NCBI RefSeq assembly: GCF_002156875.1 | Contig: NZ_NCSY01000003.1 | Location: 186,001 to 250,000, forward strand | Reading direction: 5' to 3' | Length of the DNA: 64,000 nt | Source: Bacillus sp. EAC | GTDB lineage: Bacteria > Bacillota > Bacilli > Bacillales > Bacillaceae_G | Shown here: positions 54,402 through 64,000 of the stretch, piece after piece | How positions within the stretch are numbered: position 1 is the first letter of the stretch | Layout of the letters: every line of letters starts with the position of its first letter | Position numbers and translations under genes: made by a program | The notes under the pieces: generated by a model | What the model was told of the DNA's origin: nothing | Database searches by the model: none | What the model saw: only the letters and a program-made list of their open reading frames with translations

Positions 54402-54441
54402 GCATAATAATTTTATGTTGTCAGTTATGACGACAAGATTT

Positions 54442-54471
54442 ATCATAACATATAAACCAAATACATTGCAA
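54442..54471 (-). promoter_or_regulatory. Promoter of the tRNA-Lys/rRNA cluster
   Basis: On the minus strand TTGCAA (54471-54466), 18 bp, TATGAT (54447-54442), about 40 bp before tRNA-Lys and just after the purA terminator. Confidence 0.6.
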
Positions 54472-54497
54472 TAGTAATTTTATATTTAAGAAAAATA

Positions 54498-54526
54498 AAA
54501 GCCCTTAAAGAATTTAAGGGCTTTTT
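54498..54526 (-). terminator. Intrinsic terminator of purA
   Basis: AAAGCCCTTAAA (54498-54509) pairs with TTTAAGGGCTTT (54513-54524), followed on the minus strand by TATTTTT. Confidence 0.9.
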
Positions 54527-54533
54527 AGTCAAA

Positions 54534-55902
<1,369 letters not shown>

Positions 55903-55997
55903 TAAAACTCAGCCTTTTTTTCATTTTCAACTTAAATATGTTCGAATTTGCTATCTAATGTCTTACAATAAATAGTTTACCCTTTCTAAAAAAAATA

Positions 55998-56020
55998 ATC
56001 ACATAGAATCTCTATGTGAT
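55998..56020 (-). terminator. Intrinsic terminator of the gdpP-rplI-dnaB operon
   Basis: ATCACATAGA (55998-56007) pairs perfectly with TCTATGTGAT (56011-56020), followed on the minus strand by TATTTTTTTT. Confidence 0.9.
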
Positions 56021-56025
56021 CATTT

Positions 56026-57390
56026 TTATGCACCCGGTGCATGTTCATCGTTAAACCTACGTTCTAAGTTTACGAATTTATTATATTCTTTTACAAATGC
56101 TAATTGAACTGTTCCTACTGGACCATTCCTTTGTTTTGCTATGATAATCTCAATGATATTTTTATTCTCTGATTCTTTATCATAGTAATCGTCACGATAT
56201 AAGAAAGCAACGATATCAGCATCTTGCTCAATACTTCCTGATTCACGAATATCGGACATCATAGGACGTTTATCTTGTCTTGATTCAACGCTACGTGACA
56301 GCTGAGATAACGCGATTACAGGTACTTTTAATTCCCTTGCTAATGCTTTAAGTGAACGTGAGATTTCAGAAACTTCTTGTTGACGATTTTCTCCTCCACC
56401 TCTACCACTACCTTGAATGAGCTGAAGATAATCGATTAAGATCATTCCTAATCCATGCTCTTGTTTTAGCCTTCTACACTTAGCACGTATATCATTTACG
56501 CGTATACCAGGGGTATCATCTATATAAATACCTGTATTCGCTAAGCTACTAGCTGCCATAGTCAGCTTATTCCAATCTTCTTGCTCTAAATTACCCGTTC
56601 TTAAAGCCTGGGCATTAATATTTCCTTCAGCACAAAGCATACGCATTACTAATTGATCAGAACCCATCTCTAGACTAAAGATAGCTACATTTTCATCAGT
56701 TTTTGTTGCCACATTTTGTGCGATATTTAATGCAAACGCTGTTTTACCTACAGAAGGACGCGCTGCAACAATAATTAAATCATTCGGTTGAAATCCAGCT
56801 GTCATACGATCCAGGTCAGTGAAGCCAGTTGGAATACCAGTTATTTCACCGCGTTGATTAAATAGCATTTCAATTTTACTAAATGTATTAAAAACAACGT
56901 CTTTAATATTCTGGAAACCCGATACATTTGTCCGTTGAGCTACTTGTAAAATACTTTTCTCTGCTTCATTAAGAATGACATCTACTGGAACATCCGATAC
57001 ATAACCTTCGGAAGCAATATTAGTAGCTGTTCGAATCAGCCTTCTTAACGTAGATTTTTCTTCTACAATCTTTGCATAGTAGTCTACATTTGATGCTGTT
57101 GGCACAGAAGCCAATAAATCATTTAAATAAGACACTCCTCCTACTTCCTCTAGTAAGCCTTGATTGGCTAATTCAGAAGTTAGAGTGATGACATCTAGAG
57201 GCTCGTTTCTTGAAGAAATATTCAACATTGCTTCAAATAACTTTTGATGAGCAGCTCGATAAAAGTCATCAGGTAAAAGCCGTTCTGTAGTTGGTATTAA
57301 AGCATCTGAATCTAACAGGACTGCTCCTAATACAGCTTGTTCAGCTTCTATATTCTGCGGTGGAGTACGATCATTTAACAAATCACTCAT
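56026..57390 (-). CDS. dnaB: Replicative DNA helicase DnaB (B. subtilis DnaC)
   Basis: 454 residues. The N-terminal DnaB domain (residues ~10-110, NIEAEQAVLGAVLLD) is followed by a RecA-like C-terminal domain with Walker A VAARPSVGKTAFAL (near 210), Walker B GMILIDYLQLIQGSG and the DnaB-specific SQLSRSVESRQDKRP. A hexameric 5'-3' helicase at the replication fork. CTGGAGGACTAAAA precedes the ATG. It follows rplI by 25 nt. Confidence 0.97.
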   Translation of the reverse strand: MSDLLNDRTPPQNIEAEQAVLGAVLLDSDALIPTTERLLPDDFYRAAHQKLFEAMLNISSRNEPLDVITLTSELANQGLLEEVGGVSYLNDLLASVPTASNVDYYAKIVEEKSTLRRLIRTATNIASEGYVSDVPVDVILNEAEKSILQVAQRTNVSGFQNIKDVVFNTFSKIEMLFNQRGEITGIPTGFTDLDRMTAGFQPNDLIIVAARPSVGKTAFALNIAQNVATKTDENVAIFSLEMGSDQLVMRMLCAEGNINAQALRTGNLEQEDWNKLTMAASSLANTGIYIDDTPGIRVNDIRAKCRRLKQEHGLGMILIDYLQLIQGSGRGGGENRQQEVSEISRSLKALARELKVPVIALSQLSRSVESRQDKRPMMSDIRESGSIEQDADIVAFLYRDDYYDKESENKNIIEIIIAKQRNGPVGTVQLAFVKEYNKFVNLERRFNDEHAPGA

Positions 57391-57415
57391 TTTTAGTCCT
57401 CCAGATGCTTATTAC

Positions 57416-57859
57416 TTATTGTTCCTTTACATGAACTTTTAATGTTGCACTCACTTCTGGGTGTAATTTAACTTTAATATTCGTTACACCTAAACCACGA
57501 ATTGCATCATTCATATCAAATTTACGTTTATCTAATTTAATACCATGAGTTTTTTGTAGCTCGTCTGTAATTTGTTTACTAGTAATCGAACCGAAAAGAC
57601 GACCGCCTTCTCCTGATTTTGCTTTCAATTCCACAGTAAGTGCTTCAATTGTCTCTTTCAGTTTTTTACAGTTTTCTAATTCAATCGCAGCATCTTTTGC
57701 TTCTTTGTTCTTTTTCGCATCAAGAGTTTTTAGGTTACCGGCAGTTGCTTCAATTGCATCACCATTTTTAACTAAGAAATTAGCATAACCATCTGCTACA
57801 TTTTTAGTTTCGCCTTTTTTCCCTTTACCTTTTACGTCTTTTAAGAAAATTACTTTCAT
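57416..57859 (-). CDS. rplI: Ribosomal protein bL9
   Basis: 147 residues: the N-terminal globular domain with [20 protein letters not shown], the long central helix ([20 protein letters not shown]) and a C-terminal RNA-binding domain containing [12 protein letters not shown]. It binds 23S rRNA at the L1 stalk base. ATG overlaps the gdpP stop by 4 nt (translational coupling). Confidence 0.97.
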   Translation of the reverse strand: MKVIFLKDVKGKGKKGETKNVADGYANFLVKNGDAIEATAGNLKTLDAKKNKEAKDAAIELENCKKLKETIEALTVELKAKSGEGGRLFGSITSKQITDELQKTHGIKLDKRKFDMNDAIRGLGVTNIKVKLHPEVSATLKVHVKEQ

Positions 57860-59832
57860 TTGTTCGATCTCCCTTCGATATATTGATCAATTATTTGCAA
57901 TAAATTTAATTCTACTTCTCTTATTGAAGTTGCTTCGATTTGTGCCGCTGCATTCGTTAAATGTCCGCCACCACCGAGCTCCTCCATGATTAATTGAACG
58001 TTTATATCACCTAATGATCGGCTACTGATACTAACAAGATTATCAGAACGTTTAGCAATTACGAAGGATGCAATTACATCAGTCATCGTTAATAATGTGT
58101 CGGCAGCCTGCGCGATTAATACTTGCTCATAGTTAATGTTTTCTTTACCGTAGCTAATAGCGAAGCCGTTTTTATACATATAGGCTTCTTCAATTAACTC
58201 TGCTTTACGTATATATTCATTCATATCTTGTTTTAACAGGTTTTGAACGAGAATTGTATCTGCCCCGTTTGATCGTAAGTATGATGCTGCATCGAATGTA
58301 CGAGCTCCCGTACGGAATGTAAAACTCTTCGTATCAACTATAATACCTGCTAATAAAGCTGTTGCTTCAAGCATATTTAATTTGATTTTTTTAGGCTGAT
58401 ATTCTAATAACTCAGTTACTAACTCCGCTGTAGAAGAAGCATAAGGCTCCATATAAACAAGAATAGCATCTTTTATAAAGTCTTCACCTCTACGATGGTG
58501 GTCAATGACAACGATTTTATCCGTTTCATCTAATAATGACTCTACTTCTACCATTGTCGGTCTATGTGTATCAACTACAACTATTAAAGTATCTTCATTC
58601 ACTAATTCTTTTGCTTTTTCAGGCGTAATAAAGCATGTCATATACTGCTCACTTTTAGACATTTCTCTCATCAATCGATTAACGCCTTTATCAACTTCAT
58701 CCTTATTAATAACTACATATCCATTCACATCGTTATGGGTAACCATTTTTAATATCCCTACAGCAGAGCCTAATGCATCCATATCTGGCAATTTATGCCC
58801 CATAATCATAACGTTTGAACTGCTTTTCATTAAATCCCTTAAAGCGTGTGAAATAACCCTTGCTCTAACCCTCGTTCGTTTTTCAACTGGGTTTGTTTTC
58901 CCACCAAAGAATTTCACTTTGCCGTTTATATTTTTTACTGTTACTTGATCTCCACCACGGCCTAACGCTAAGTCTAGACCTGATTGAGCCAAATGTCCAA
59001 GTTCAGGTAAATTCTCACTACCTACCCCAACACCAACACTTAATGTAATGGGCAGATTTCTCTTTGTTGTTTCATCTCTAACAAGATCTAAAATTGCGAA
59101 TTTATTACTTTCTAACGCGCTTAAAATACCTTCATTTAAGACGGCATACAGTCGGTCTGAAGAAACTCTTCTTAAGAAAATACCATGTTTATATGCCCAA
59201 CTATTTAAAATTGTAGTAACAGCACCATTGATACTAGAGCGTTCTTGATCATCTAACCCTTGAGTCATTTCATCATAATTATCAAGTAATATGACTGCAA
59301 TAACAGTTCTTTGATCTTCATACAATTTCTCCATCTGAGCTTGTTCAGTCACATCAAATAAATAAATATATCGTTCTTCTCTTTTAATGACAACTCGATA
59401 AGTTCTTTTATTAATTGTTATTAAATCTTCTTTTTTTTCTTTTTTCGAGATAAGAGCCATTAAGCCATCTGATAAATCATAGATGTGTTTTCCAATTAAA
59501 GTATGATCGTCTAAAATATTAATAATGTATTGGTTACCCCATTCAATTTGATATTCACGATCATATAATAGCACTCCGATTGGCATTTCAGTTATTGCTT
59601 CATTACTTAAATTTTTTACTCTCGACATAACCGATTGAATATACATATCTAAAATATGACGATACTTTATTTCAATCTTTACCACTAAAAAAATAACTAA
59701 CAGAAAGATAATAATAAAGATTATACCTAGTTGTGGACGTATATAAACTACAGTTCCTATCAGAAATATTGCAAGAGCAGTTAATATATAGACGGGAATA
59801 AGAAACACTTGTTTCTTATGAAAATCTTGCAT
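57856..59832 (-). CDS. gdpP: Cyclic-di-AMP phosphodiesterase GdpP (YybT)
   Basis: 658 residues. Two N-terminal membrane helices (about 10-55), a PAS-like heme-binding domain (~70-150), a degenerate GGDEF domain (~170-300, no GGDEF motif) and a DHH-DHHA1 phosphodiesterase: [38 protein letters not shown] and the DHHA1 glycines [15 protein letters not shown]. It hydrolyses c-di-AMP and so affects potassium balance, wall stress and beta-lactam tolerance. In an operon between yybS and rplI. Confidence 0.96.
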   Translation of the reverse strand: MQDFHKKQVFLIPVYILTALAIFLIGTVVYIRPQLGIIFIIIFLLVIFLVVKIEIKYRHILDMYIQSVMSRVKNLSNEAITEMPIGVLLYDREYQIEWGNQYIINILDDHTLIGKHIYDLSDGLMALISKKEKKEDLITINKRTYRVVIKREERYIYLFDVTEQAQMEKLYEDQRTVIAVILLDNYDEMTQGLDDQERSSINGAVTTILNSWAYKHGIFLRRVSSDRLYAVLNEGILSALESNKFAILDLVRDETTKRNLPITLSVGVGVGSENLPELGHLAQSGLDLALGRGGDQVTVKNINGKVKFFGGKTNPVEKRTRVRARVISHALRDLMKSSSNVMIMGHKLPDMDALGSAVGILKMVTHNDVNGYVVINKDEVDKGVNRLMREMSKSEQYMTCFITPEKAKELVNEDTLIVVVDTHRPTMVEVESLLDETDKIVVIDHHRRGEDFIKDAILVYMEPYASSTAELVTELLEYQPKKIKLNMLEATALLAGIIVDTKSFTFRTGARTFDAASYLRSNGADTILVQNLLKQDMNEYIRKAELIEEAYMYKNGFAISYGKENINYEQVLIAQAADTLLTMTDVIASFVIAKRSDNLVSISSRSLGDINVQLIMEELGGGGHLTNAAAQIEATSIREVELNLLQIIDQYIEGRSNK

Positions 59833-59908
59833 AAATTCAGCCCCTAAATCAAATAAAATCTAACTTCTTTACAAATTAAGAAATCCATACATACTTAGCT
59901 AAGTACGT

Positions 59909-60835
59909 TTACTTTTTCCTTCTATTAAAAATTCCGATTGAAACGATACCAATCAACAAAACAATGTATATCAAAGGTTGAATGAAAATACACACTATTA
60001 ATATAAGAATTGGTACTGCTTTTGTTAACTTTTTCAAATGACTAAAATAAAAAATCGATGCAAATCCTTGTACGATCAATAGTAACTGTAGTACATAAGT
60101 TAAGTTAATTACAGCGATATATAAAAAACTATTTTCAGCTAATTTAAAAAAGTTAAAGATTAAAACAACTAAAAAGAACCATGAAAATCCTAATGGAATT
60201 CTAAATTCTCTAAAAGGCTTAAACTTAGGCGTCTTAATACCTAATCTTTTTATTATTGGAAATGTAATAGCTTGTGTTAAAAAAGCGTATACAAAACTTG
60301 CCATTAATAATAAAGTTGGAAATATTACTGGAATAAGCTTAAAAGTTTTTGTAAGGCTATCCAAATTTTTCTCATCATAAGAGATACCTAAATCTGAATA
60401 CATCTTCTTACTATTATCAATTGAGTCAATTAACATTGTTGTTATTTTATTAGCCAAATCTGTTTGGAAATAAACCTTGGCCAATATATTCAATAGTACT
60501 ATATGTATTAATACTAAAAACGTACTACTTAATAAAATCTCACCTTTACTTCTTTCGTTTTTAAGTAAATATCCTATCAAAATCCCCAGAGTTGAAAACA
60601 TTACAGTAACTGGAATCATTGTTACACCTGTCATAATGAGTGTTAGACCTATTCCTACACAGGTTATTACGATTGACTCTTTTAAAGGAAATTTAAAACT
60701 AAATCGAATAAATGGTAGCGGAATAAAAAATAGTAAGACAAGTGACATTATAGGTATATATGTGAATAGTAACAATAGGATAGAGTAAATCGCTAATGCT
60801 ACTGCACCTTCAGAAATTAAACGAGCTGATTTCAA
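59909..60835 (-). CDS. yybS: YybS-like DUF2232 membrane protein
   Basis: 308 residues with about eight hydrophobic helices, the DUF2232/YybS family, always found upstream of gdpP in Bacillus. The function is unknown; the fold resembles small S-component-like membrane proteins. TTG start at 60835 behind GAAAGGAGCAACAAA. Separated from gdpP by 76 nt. Confidence 0.9.
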   Translation of the reverse strand: MKSARLISEGAVALAIYSILLLLFTYIPIMSLVLLFFIPLPFIRFSFKFPLKESIVITCVGIGLTLIMTGVTMIPVTVMFSTLGILIGYLLKNERSKGEILLSSTFLVLIHIVLLNILAKVYFQTDLANKITTMLIDSIDNSKKMYSDLGISYDEKNLDSLTKTFKLIPVIFPTLLLMASFVYAFLTQAITFPIIKRLGIKTPKFKPFREFRIPLGFSWFFLVVLIFNFFKLAENSFLYIAVINLTYVLQLLLIVQGFASIFYFSHLKKLTKAVPILILIVCIFIQPLIYIVLLIGIVSIGIFNRRKK

Positions 60836-60939
60836 TTTGTTGCTCCTTTCTACTACACCAACTTAATACCGGTAAGCATACTAACTCCTATTTTACCATA
60901 AAACATTATAAAAAATGAAACCTTCATAAAGACAAAAAA

Positions 60940-60968
60940 AGTACAGCACGAGAATGCTGTACTTTTTT
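60940..60968 (-). terminator. Intrinsic terminator of rpsF-ssb-rpsR
   Basis: AGTACAGCA (60940-60948) pairs with TGCTGTACT (60955-60963), extended by A and T runs on both sides. Confidence 0.9.
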
Positions 60969-60978
60969 ATTATTCAGC

Positions 60979-61218
60979 TTATTCAGCCACGTATGGTAAT
61001 AATGCCATTTGACGAGAGCGTTTGATTGCAATCGTTAATTTACGTTGGTATCTAGCTGAAGTACCAGTTACACGACGAGGTAAAATTTTACCACGCTCTG
61101 ATACGAAACGTTTTAATAACTCTGTATCTTTATAGTCGATTTTAGTTATGCCGTTTGAAGTAAAGTAACAAACTTTACGACGCTTAGCACGTCCACCTTT
61201 ACGTCCACCCATTGCCAT
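60979..61218 (-). CDS. rpsR: Ribosomal protein bS18
   Basis: 79 residues. [20 protein letters not shown] and the core [20 protein letters not shown] are typical of bS18. It pairs with bS6 on the 30S platform; the S6:S18 complex also binds the rpsF leader. Last gene of the operon; AAGGAGGGAAATGAA precedes the ATG. Confidence 0.97.
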   Translation of the reverse strand: MAMGGRKGGRAKRRKVCYFTSNGITKIDYKDTELLKRFVSERGKILPRRVTGTSARYQRKLTIAIKRSRQMALLPYVAE

Positions 61219-61286
61219 TTCATTTCCCTCCTTTTTTTTAAGAATTCATTTTTGTAATGTTTACCGTTCAACAATACATTTTATTA

Positions 61287-61772
61287 TTAGAAAGGAAGGT
61301 CATCATCAGTAATATCAATTGTTTTGCTTGTCCCACCGAATGGATCATCATTAAAGCTAGGCTTCCCTGATGGCGCTTCAAAAGGATTTCCAGCGTTAGC
61401 CCCTTGGTTTTGTTGGTTCATTCCAAATGAACCACCTTGGTTGTTTGATGCATTTCTTGGTTCTAAGAATTGGACAGAGTCTGCAACAACTTCTGTTACA
61501 TAAACTTTCTTTCCATCTTGACCATCATAACTTCTAGTTTGTATGCGACCTTCAACGCCCGCTAAGCTTCCTTTTTTCAAGAAGTTCGCAACGTTTTCAG
61601 CAGGTTTTCTCCAGATAACGCAGTTAATAAAATCTGCTTCTCGATCTCCTGACTGATTTGAGAAGGTACGATTTACCGCTAGAGTAAATGTAGCAACAGC
61701 AACCCCAGCTGGTGTATAACGTAAGTCTGGATCCTTTGTTAGACGACCTACAAGCACAACACGATTGATCAT
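61287..61772 (-). CDS. ssb: Single-stranded DNA-binding protein
   Basis: 161 residues: an OB-fold ([20 protein letters not shown] to about residue 105), a Gly/Gln/Asn-rich linker and the acidic tail DITDDDLPF that recruits replication and repair proteins. Its place between rpsF and rpsR identifies it as the main, essential SSB (SsbA type). Translation starts at 61772. Confidence 0.97.
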   Translation of the reverse strand: MINRVVLVGRLTKDPDLRYTPAGVAVATFTLAVNRTFSNQSGDREADFINCVIWRKPAENVANFLKKGSLAGVEGRIQTRSYDGQDGKKVYVTEVVADSVQFLEPRNASNNQGGSFGMNQQNQGANAGNPFEAPSGKPSFNDDPFGGTSKTIDITDDDLPF

Positions 61773-61804
61773 CCGATTCTTACCTCCCTAAGGCATTTCA
61801 AATA

Positions 61805-62095
61805 TTATTTGTCTTCTTCACGGATAACGATATGGCGAATGATATCTTCGCTGATTTTCGCTAAACGATCGAATTCTTGTACTGCTTCTGGTTTACTAGA
61901 AACATTTACAAGCATGTAATGTCCATCACGGAAATCGTTAATTTCATAAGCTAAACGACGTTTACCCCACTCTTTAACGTTTGTGATTTCTGCACCTTGT
62001 TCAGTTAAAACGTTGTTAAAACGCTCAACTAATGCTTTTTGTGCTTCGTCTTCCATATTTGGTCGAACGATGTACATGATTTCGTATTTATTCAT
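61805..62095 (-). CDS. rpsF: Ribosomal protein bS6
   Basis: 96 residues, beginning [19 protein letters not shown]. The ATG at 62095 follows GGAGGTGACATTGTG; a longer frame would run through the leader RNA. The core [20 protein letters not shown] and the ending HIVIREEDK are standard. First gene of rpsF-ssb-rpsR, controlled by the S6:S18 leader. Confidence 0.97.
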   Translation of the reverse strand: MNKYEIMYIVRPNMEDEAQKALVERFNNVLTEQGAEITNVKEWGKRRLAYEINDFRDGHYMLVNVSSKPEAVQEFDRLAKISEDIIRHIVIREEDK

Positions 62096-62105
62096 CACAA
62101 TGTCA

Positions 62106-62144
62106 CCTCCTTTTGGTCTAACGGCCCAATTAAGGGCAAGGAGC
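62106..62144 (-). promoter_or_regulatory. S6:S18 ribosomal-protein leader of rpsF
   Basis: On the minus strand GCTCCTT (62144-62138) pairs with AAGGAGG (62112-62106), which is the rpsF ribosome site. Inside lie GCCC/GGGC strands, with the bulged CCG and the GTTAGACC segment typical of the S6:S18-binding motif. The S6:S18 complex would bind its mimic site and block translation. Confidence 0.75.
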
Positions 62145-62224
62145 AATTTTATTAATCACTCACGAGTTCAAATTATAGCATATAAAAATTTATATAGCAA
62201 ACCAATAATAATTTAGGCTTACTC

Positions 62225-63325
62225 TTAAACATTAAAACGGAAATGCATTACGTCTCCATCTTGAACGATATATTCTTTCCCTTCAAGACGAACTTTTCCA
62301 GCTTCTTTTGCAGTAGTCATTGAGCCATATGATGCTAAATCTTCGTATGAAACAGTTTCTGCACGGATAAACCCACGTTCAAAGTCAGTGTGAATAACTC
62401 CAGCACATTGTGGTGCTTTCATACCTTTTTTGAATGTCCAAGCACGTACCTCTTGAACACCAGCAGTAAAGTATGTTGCTAAGCCTAGTAAATGATACGC
62501 TGCACGAATTAATTGATCTAAACCTGATTCTTCAATTCCGATTTCTTGCAGGAATGAACGCTTTTCTTCATCATCTAATTCTGCAATTTCTTCTTCGATT
62601 TTTGCACTAATGACAATTACCTGAGATCCTTCTGCATCTGCAAAAGCACGAACTTTTTCTACATATTCATTAGAAGATGGGTCAACAATGTCATCTTCAC
62701 CAACATTTGCGATATATAGCATTGGTTTTGTTGTTAATAAATGTAATCCTTTAACAACCTTCATTTGTTCTTCAGTAAATTCAACTGATCGAGCAGGTTT
62801 ATCACTTTCAAACGCATCTCTTAGTTTTACTAAAATTTCATGCTCATATGATGCATCTTTATCTTTCTGTTTAGCTAATTTAGCTACACGATCAATTCTT
62901 TTTTCAACTGACTCTAAATCAGCCAGAATTAATTCCAGATTAATCGTTTCGATATCTGCAATTGGATCTACTTTACCAGAAACGTGCGTGATATTATCAT
63001 CCGCGAAGCAACGTACAACCTGACAAATTGCATCCACTTGGCGAATATGAGATAAGAATTTATTTCCTAAACCTTCACCTTTACTTGCACCTTTTACGAT
63101 CCCTGCAATATCAGTGAACTCAAATGTTGTTGGAACTGTTTTTTTCGGTTGAACTAATTCAGTTAATTTCTCTAAACGATAGTCTGGTACTTCTACTACT
63201 CCTACGTTTGGATCAATTGTACAAAACGGATAGTTTGCTGATTCAGCACCGGCTTGTGTAATTGCATTAAATAATGTTGACTTTCCTACGTTTGGTAAAC
63301 CTACGATACCTGCTGTTAATGCCAT
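62225..63325 (-). CDS. ychF: Redox-regulated ATPase/GTPase YchF (Obg family)
   Basis: 366 residues. G1 GIVGLPNVGKSTLFNAIT, the YchF-type NPNVGVV-like CTIDPNVGVVEVPD, G3 FTDIAGIVKGASKGEGLG, and the C-terminal TGS domain (RAWTFKKGMKAPQCAGVIHT to HFRFNV). Ribosome-associated and prefers ATP; linked to oxidative stress. The start is the ATG at 63325 (MALTAGIVG) behind AGGAGTGGAAATT. Upstream of rpsF and separately transcribed. Confidence 0.96.
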   Translation of the reverse strand: MALTAGIVGLPNVGKSTLFNAITQAGAESANYPFCTIDPNVGVVEVPDYRLEKLTELVQPKKTVPTTFEFTDIAGIVKGASKGEGLGNKFLSHIRQVDAICQVVRCFADDNITHVSGKVDPIADIETINLELILADLESVEKRIDRVAKLAKQKDKDASYEHEILVKLRDAFESDKPARSVEFTEEQMKVVKGLHLLTTKPMLYIANVGEDDIVDPSSNEYVEKVRAFADAEGSQVIVISAKIEEEIAELDDEEKRSFLQEIGIEESGLDQLIRAAYHLLGLATYFTAGVQEVRAWTFKKGMKAPQCAGVIHTDFERGFIRAETVSYEDLASYGSMTTAKEAGKVRLEGKEYIVQDGDVMHFRFNV

Positions 63326-63421
63326 AATTTCCACTCCTATACGAACTTAGTTAATCTTTCACAATTATATTGATTTCAAAAAAAAATAACAAGAATATCC
63401 GAATAATATTTTCAACATACG

Positions 63422-63470
63422 AAAGGTATCTAATAAGAGCGGTAACAAGTTGCTCCTACTAGATACCTTT
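63422..63470. terminator. Long hairpin between the DUF951 gene and ychF
   Basis: AAAGGTATCTA (63422-63432) pairs with TAGATACCTTT (63460-63470), with an inner AGAGC/GCTCCT stem. Position after the DUF951 stop suggests a terminator, though its T tract is short. Confidence 0.6.
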
Positions 63471-63486
63471 TAATATTTGTATAGTA

Positions 63487-63684
63487 CTACTCTTCTGCCT
63501 TAATTAAAACTTTTTTTAATTTTCTTGAAAACTCTCTACGCGGTATAAGAACACTATGCCCACAGCCCTCACATTTGAGGCGAATATCCATACCCATGCG
63601 AATGATTTTCCATTTATTCACACCACAAGGATGTGCTTTTTTCATTTCTACTATATCATTTAAATTAAAAACCTTCTCTTCCAC
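63487..63684 (-). CDS. DUF951 small zinc-ribbon-like protein
   Basis: 65 residues, matching DUF951: NDIVEMKKAHPCGVNKWKI, RLKCEGCGHSVLIPRREFSRK. The cysteines (C20, C39, C42 and a neighbouring His) suggest a small metal site. Function unknown; consistently located between ychF and the mscS-type gene in Bacillus and relatives. It starts with ATG at 63684. Confidence 0.88.
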   Translation of the reverse strand: MEEKVFNLNDIVEMKKAHPCGVNKWKIIRMGMDIRLKCEGCGHSVLIPRREFSRKLKKVLIKAEE

Positions 63685-63718
63685 TGATCATTTCACTTCC
63701 TTAATAGTAGAATAAAGA

Positions 63719-64000
63719 CTAAGCGTTTTCGTTTTTAGCTTCTGGTTGTCTATATAATACCATTTTTGGATAAGGAATTTCTATGTTATTTCTTTCAAGT
63801 ATTTCTTTAATCTCTTTACGAATGGCTCTTGATATTTTAAATTGAGTCATTGGTTTCACTTCTGACGCAATCCTTAAAGTCACTTCAGATGGACCAAGGT
63901 TTTGTATTCCAAGATATTCTGGTGGTTTTACCATCTCTTCATATCTAGCTGGCATCGTTTCTAAATGTTCCTCTATAACCGCTTGTGCGTGTTCAATTTC
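63719..64000 (-). CDS. Small-conductance mechanosensitive channel, MscS family (C-terminal part, cut by window edge)
   Basis: The visible 93 codons are the C-terminal cytoplasmic part: EHAQAVIEEHLETMPARYEE, then the beta-strand region LGIQNLGPSEVTLRIASEV and the end KEILERNNIEIPYPKMVLYR, which matches the last domain of MscS channels. The membrane helices lie outside the window. In B. subtilis a gene of this family occupies the same place next to the DUF951 gene and ychF. Confidence 0.82.
   Translation of the reverse strand, partial: EIEHAQAVIEEHLETMPARYEEMVKPPEYLGIQNLGPSEVTLRIASEVKPMTQFKISRAIRKEIKEILERNNIEIPYPKMVLYRQPEAKNENA

Overview
The window is a low-GC Firmicute chromosome segment, most likely Bacillaceae. 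It has Bacillus-type queCDEF, walRKHIJ, gdpP/yybS and rpsF-ssb-rpsR clusters, strong AGGAGG ribosome sites, many TTG/GTG starts and a TTATCCACA DnaA-box cluster. The genus cannot be fixed from the sequence alone. The block from walR to ychF is the one that lies next to oriC in Bacillus, transcribed away from the origin, so the right edge of the window is probably the origin-proximal side.

Left part (1-16.3 kb). A ParM-like actin homologue is followed by a ribbon-helix-helix partner cut by the window edge, and preceded by an array of TTGTWTAC octamers; together they look like a ParMRC partition locus sitting in the chromosome. Next come a preQ1 riboswitch and the complete queCDEF operon (queuosine precursor synthesis), a secreted 1082-residue protein made of about eleven Ig-like (Big_2 type) modules, a complete Bce-type peptide-antibiotic sensing and detoxification module (response regulator, kinase, ABC ATPase, large permease) with a 7-4-7 operator, and a divergent TetR/MFS drug-efflux pair with operator-like palindromes.

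Middle part (16.3-46.6 kb). A minus-strand xylose/xyloside locus holds a YesMN-type two-component system, a sugar ABC importer, a DUF624 protein, an aldose-1-epimerase-like protein, xylA, xylB and a GH43 beta-xylosidase. It has no XylR repressor. A divergent Gfo/Idh dehydrogenase follows. Then come an O-antigen-ligase-like membrane protein flanked by two decayed copies of a GC-rich dispersed repeat, a DrrAB-like ABC exporter, a GNAT-nitrilase fusion, a HelD-type helicase, a secreted amidase, an NamA/YqjM ene-reductase, mqo with three dyad operators at an exact 32-bp period, a VanRS-like two-component system and a membrane diguanylate cyclase.

Right part (46.8-64 kb). rlmH, a DnaA-box cluster overlapping a CxxH/CxxC zinc-ribbon gene, walJIHKR, then a strongly abnormal ribosomal segment: a tRNA that is Val at its 5' side and Phe at its 3' end, a 5S rRNA, only the last ~180 nt of 23S rRNA, and directly fused to it a 351-bp exact copy of the 3' part of purA, then tRNA-Lys and intact purA. 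This is either a real rearrangement or an assembly collapse of an rrn/tRNA cluster. The rest is core chromosome: dnaB, rplI, gdpP, yybS, rpsR, ssb, rpsF (with an S6:S18 leader), ychF, a DUF951 gene and a truncated mscS-type gene at the right edge.
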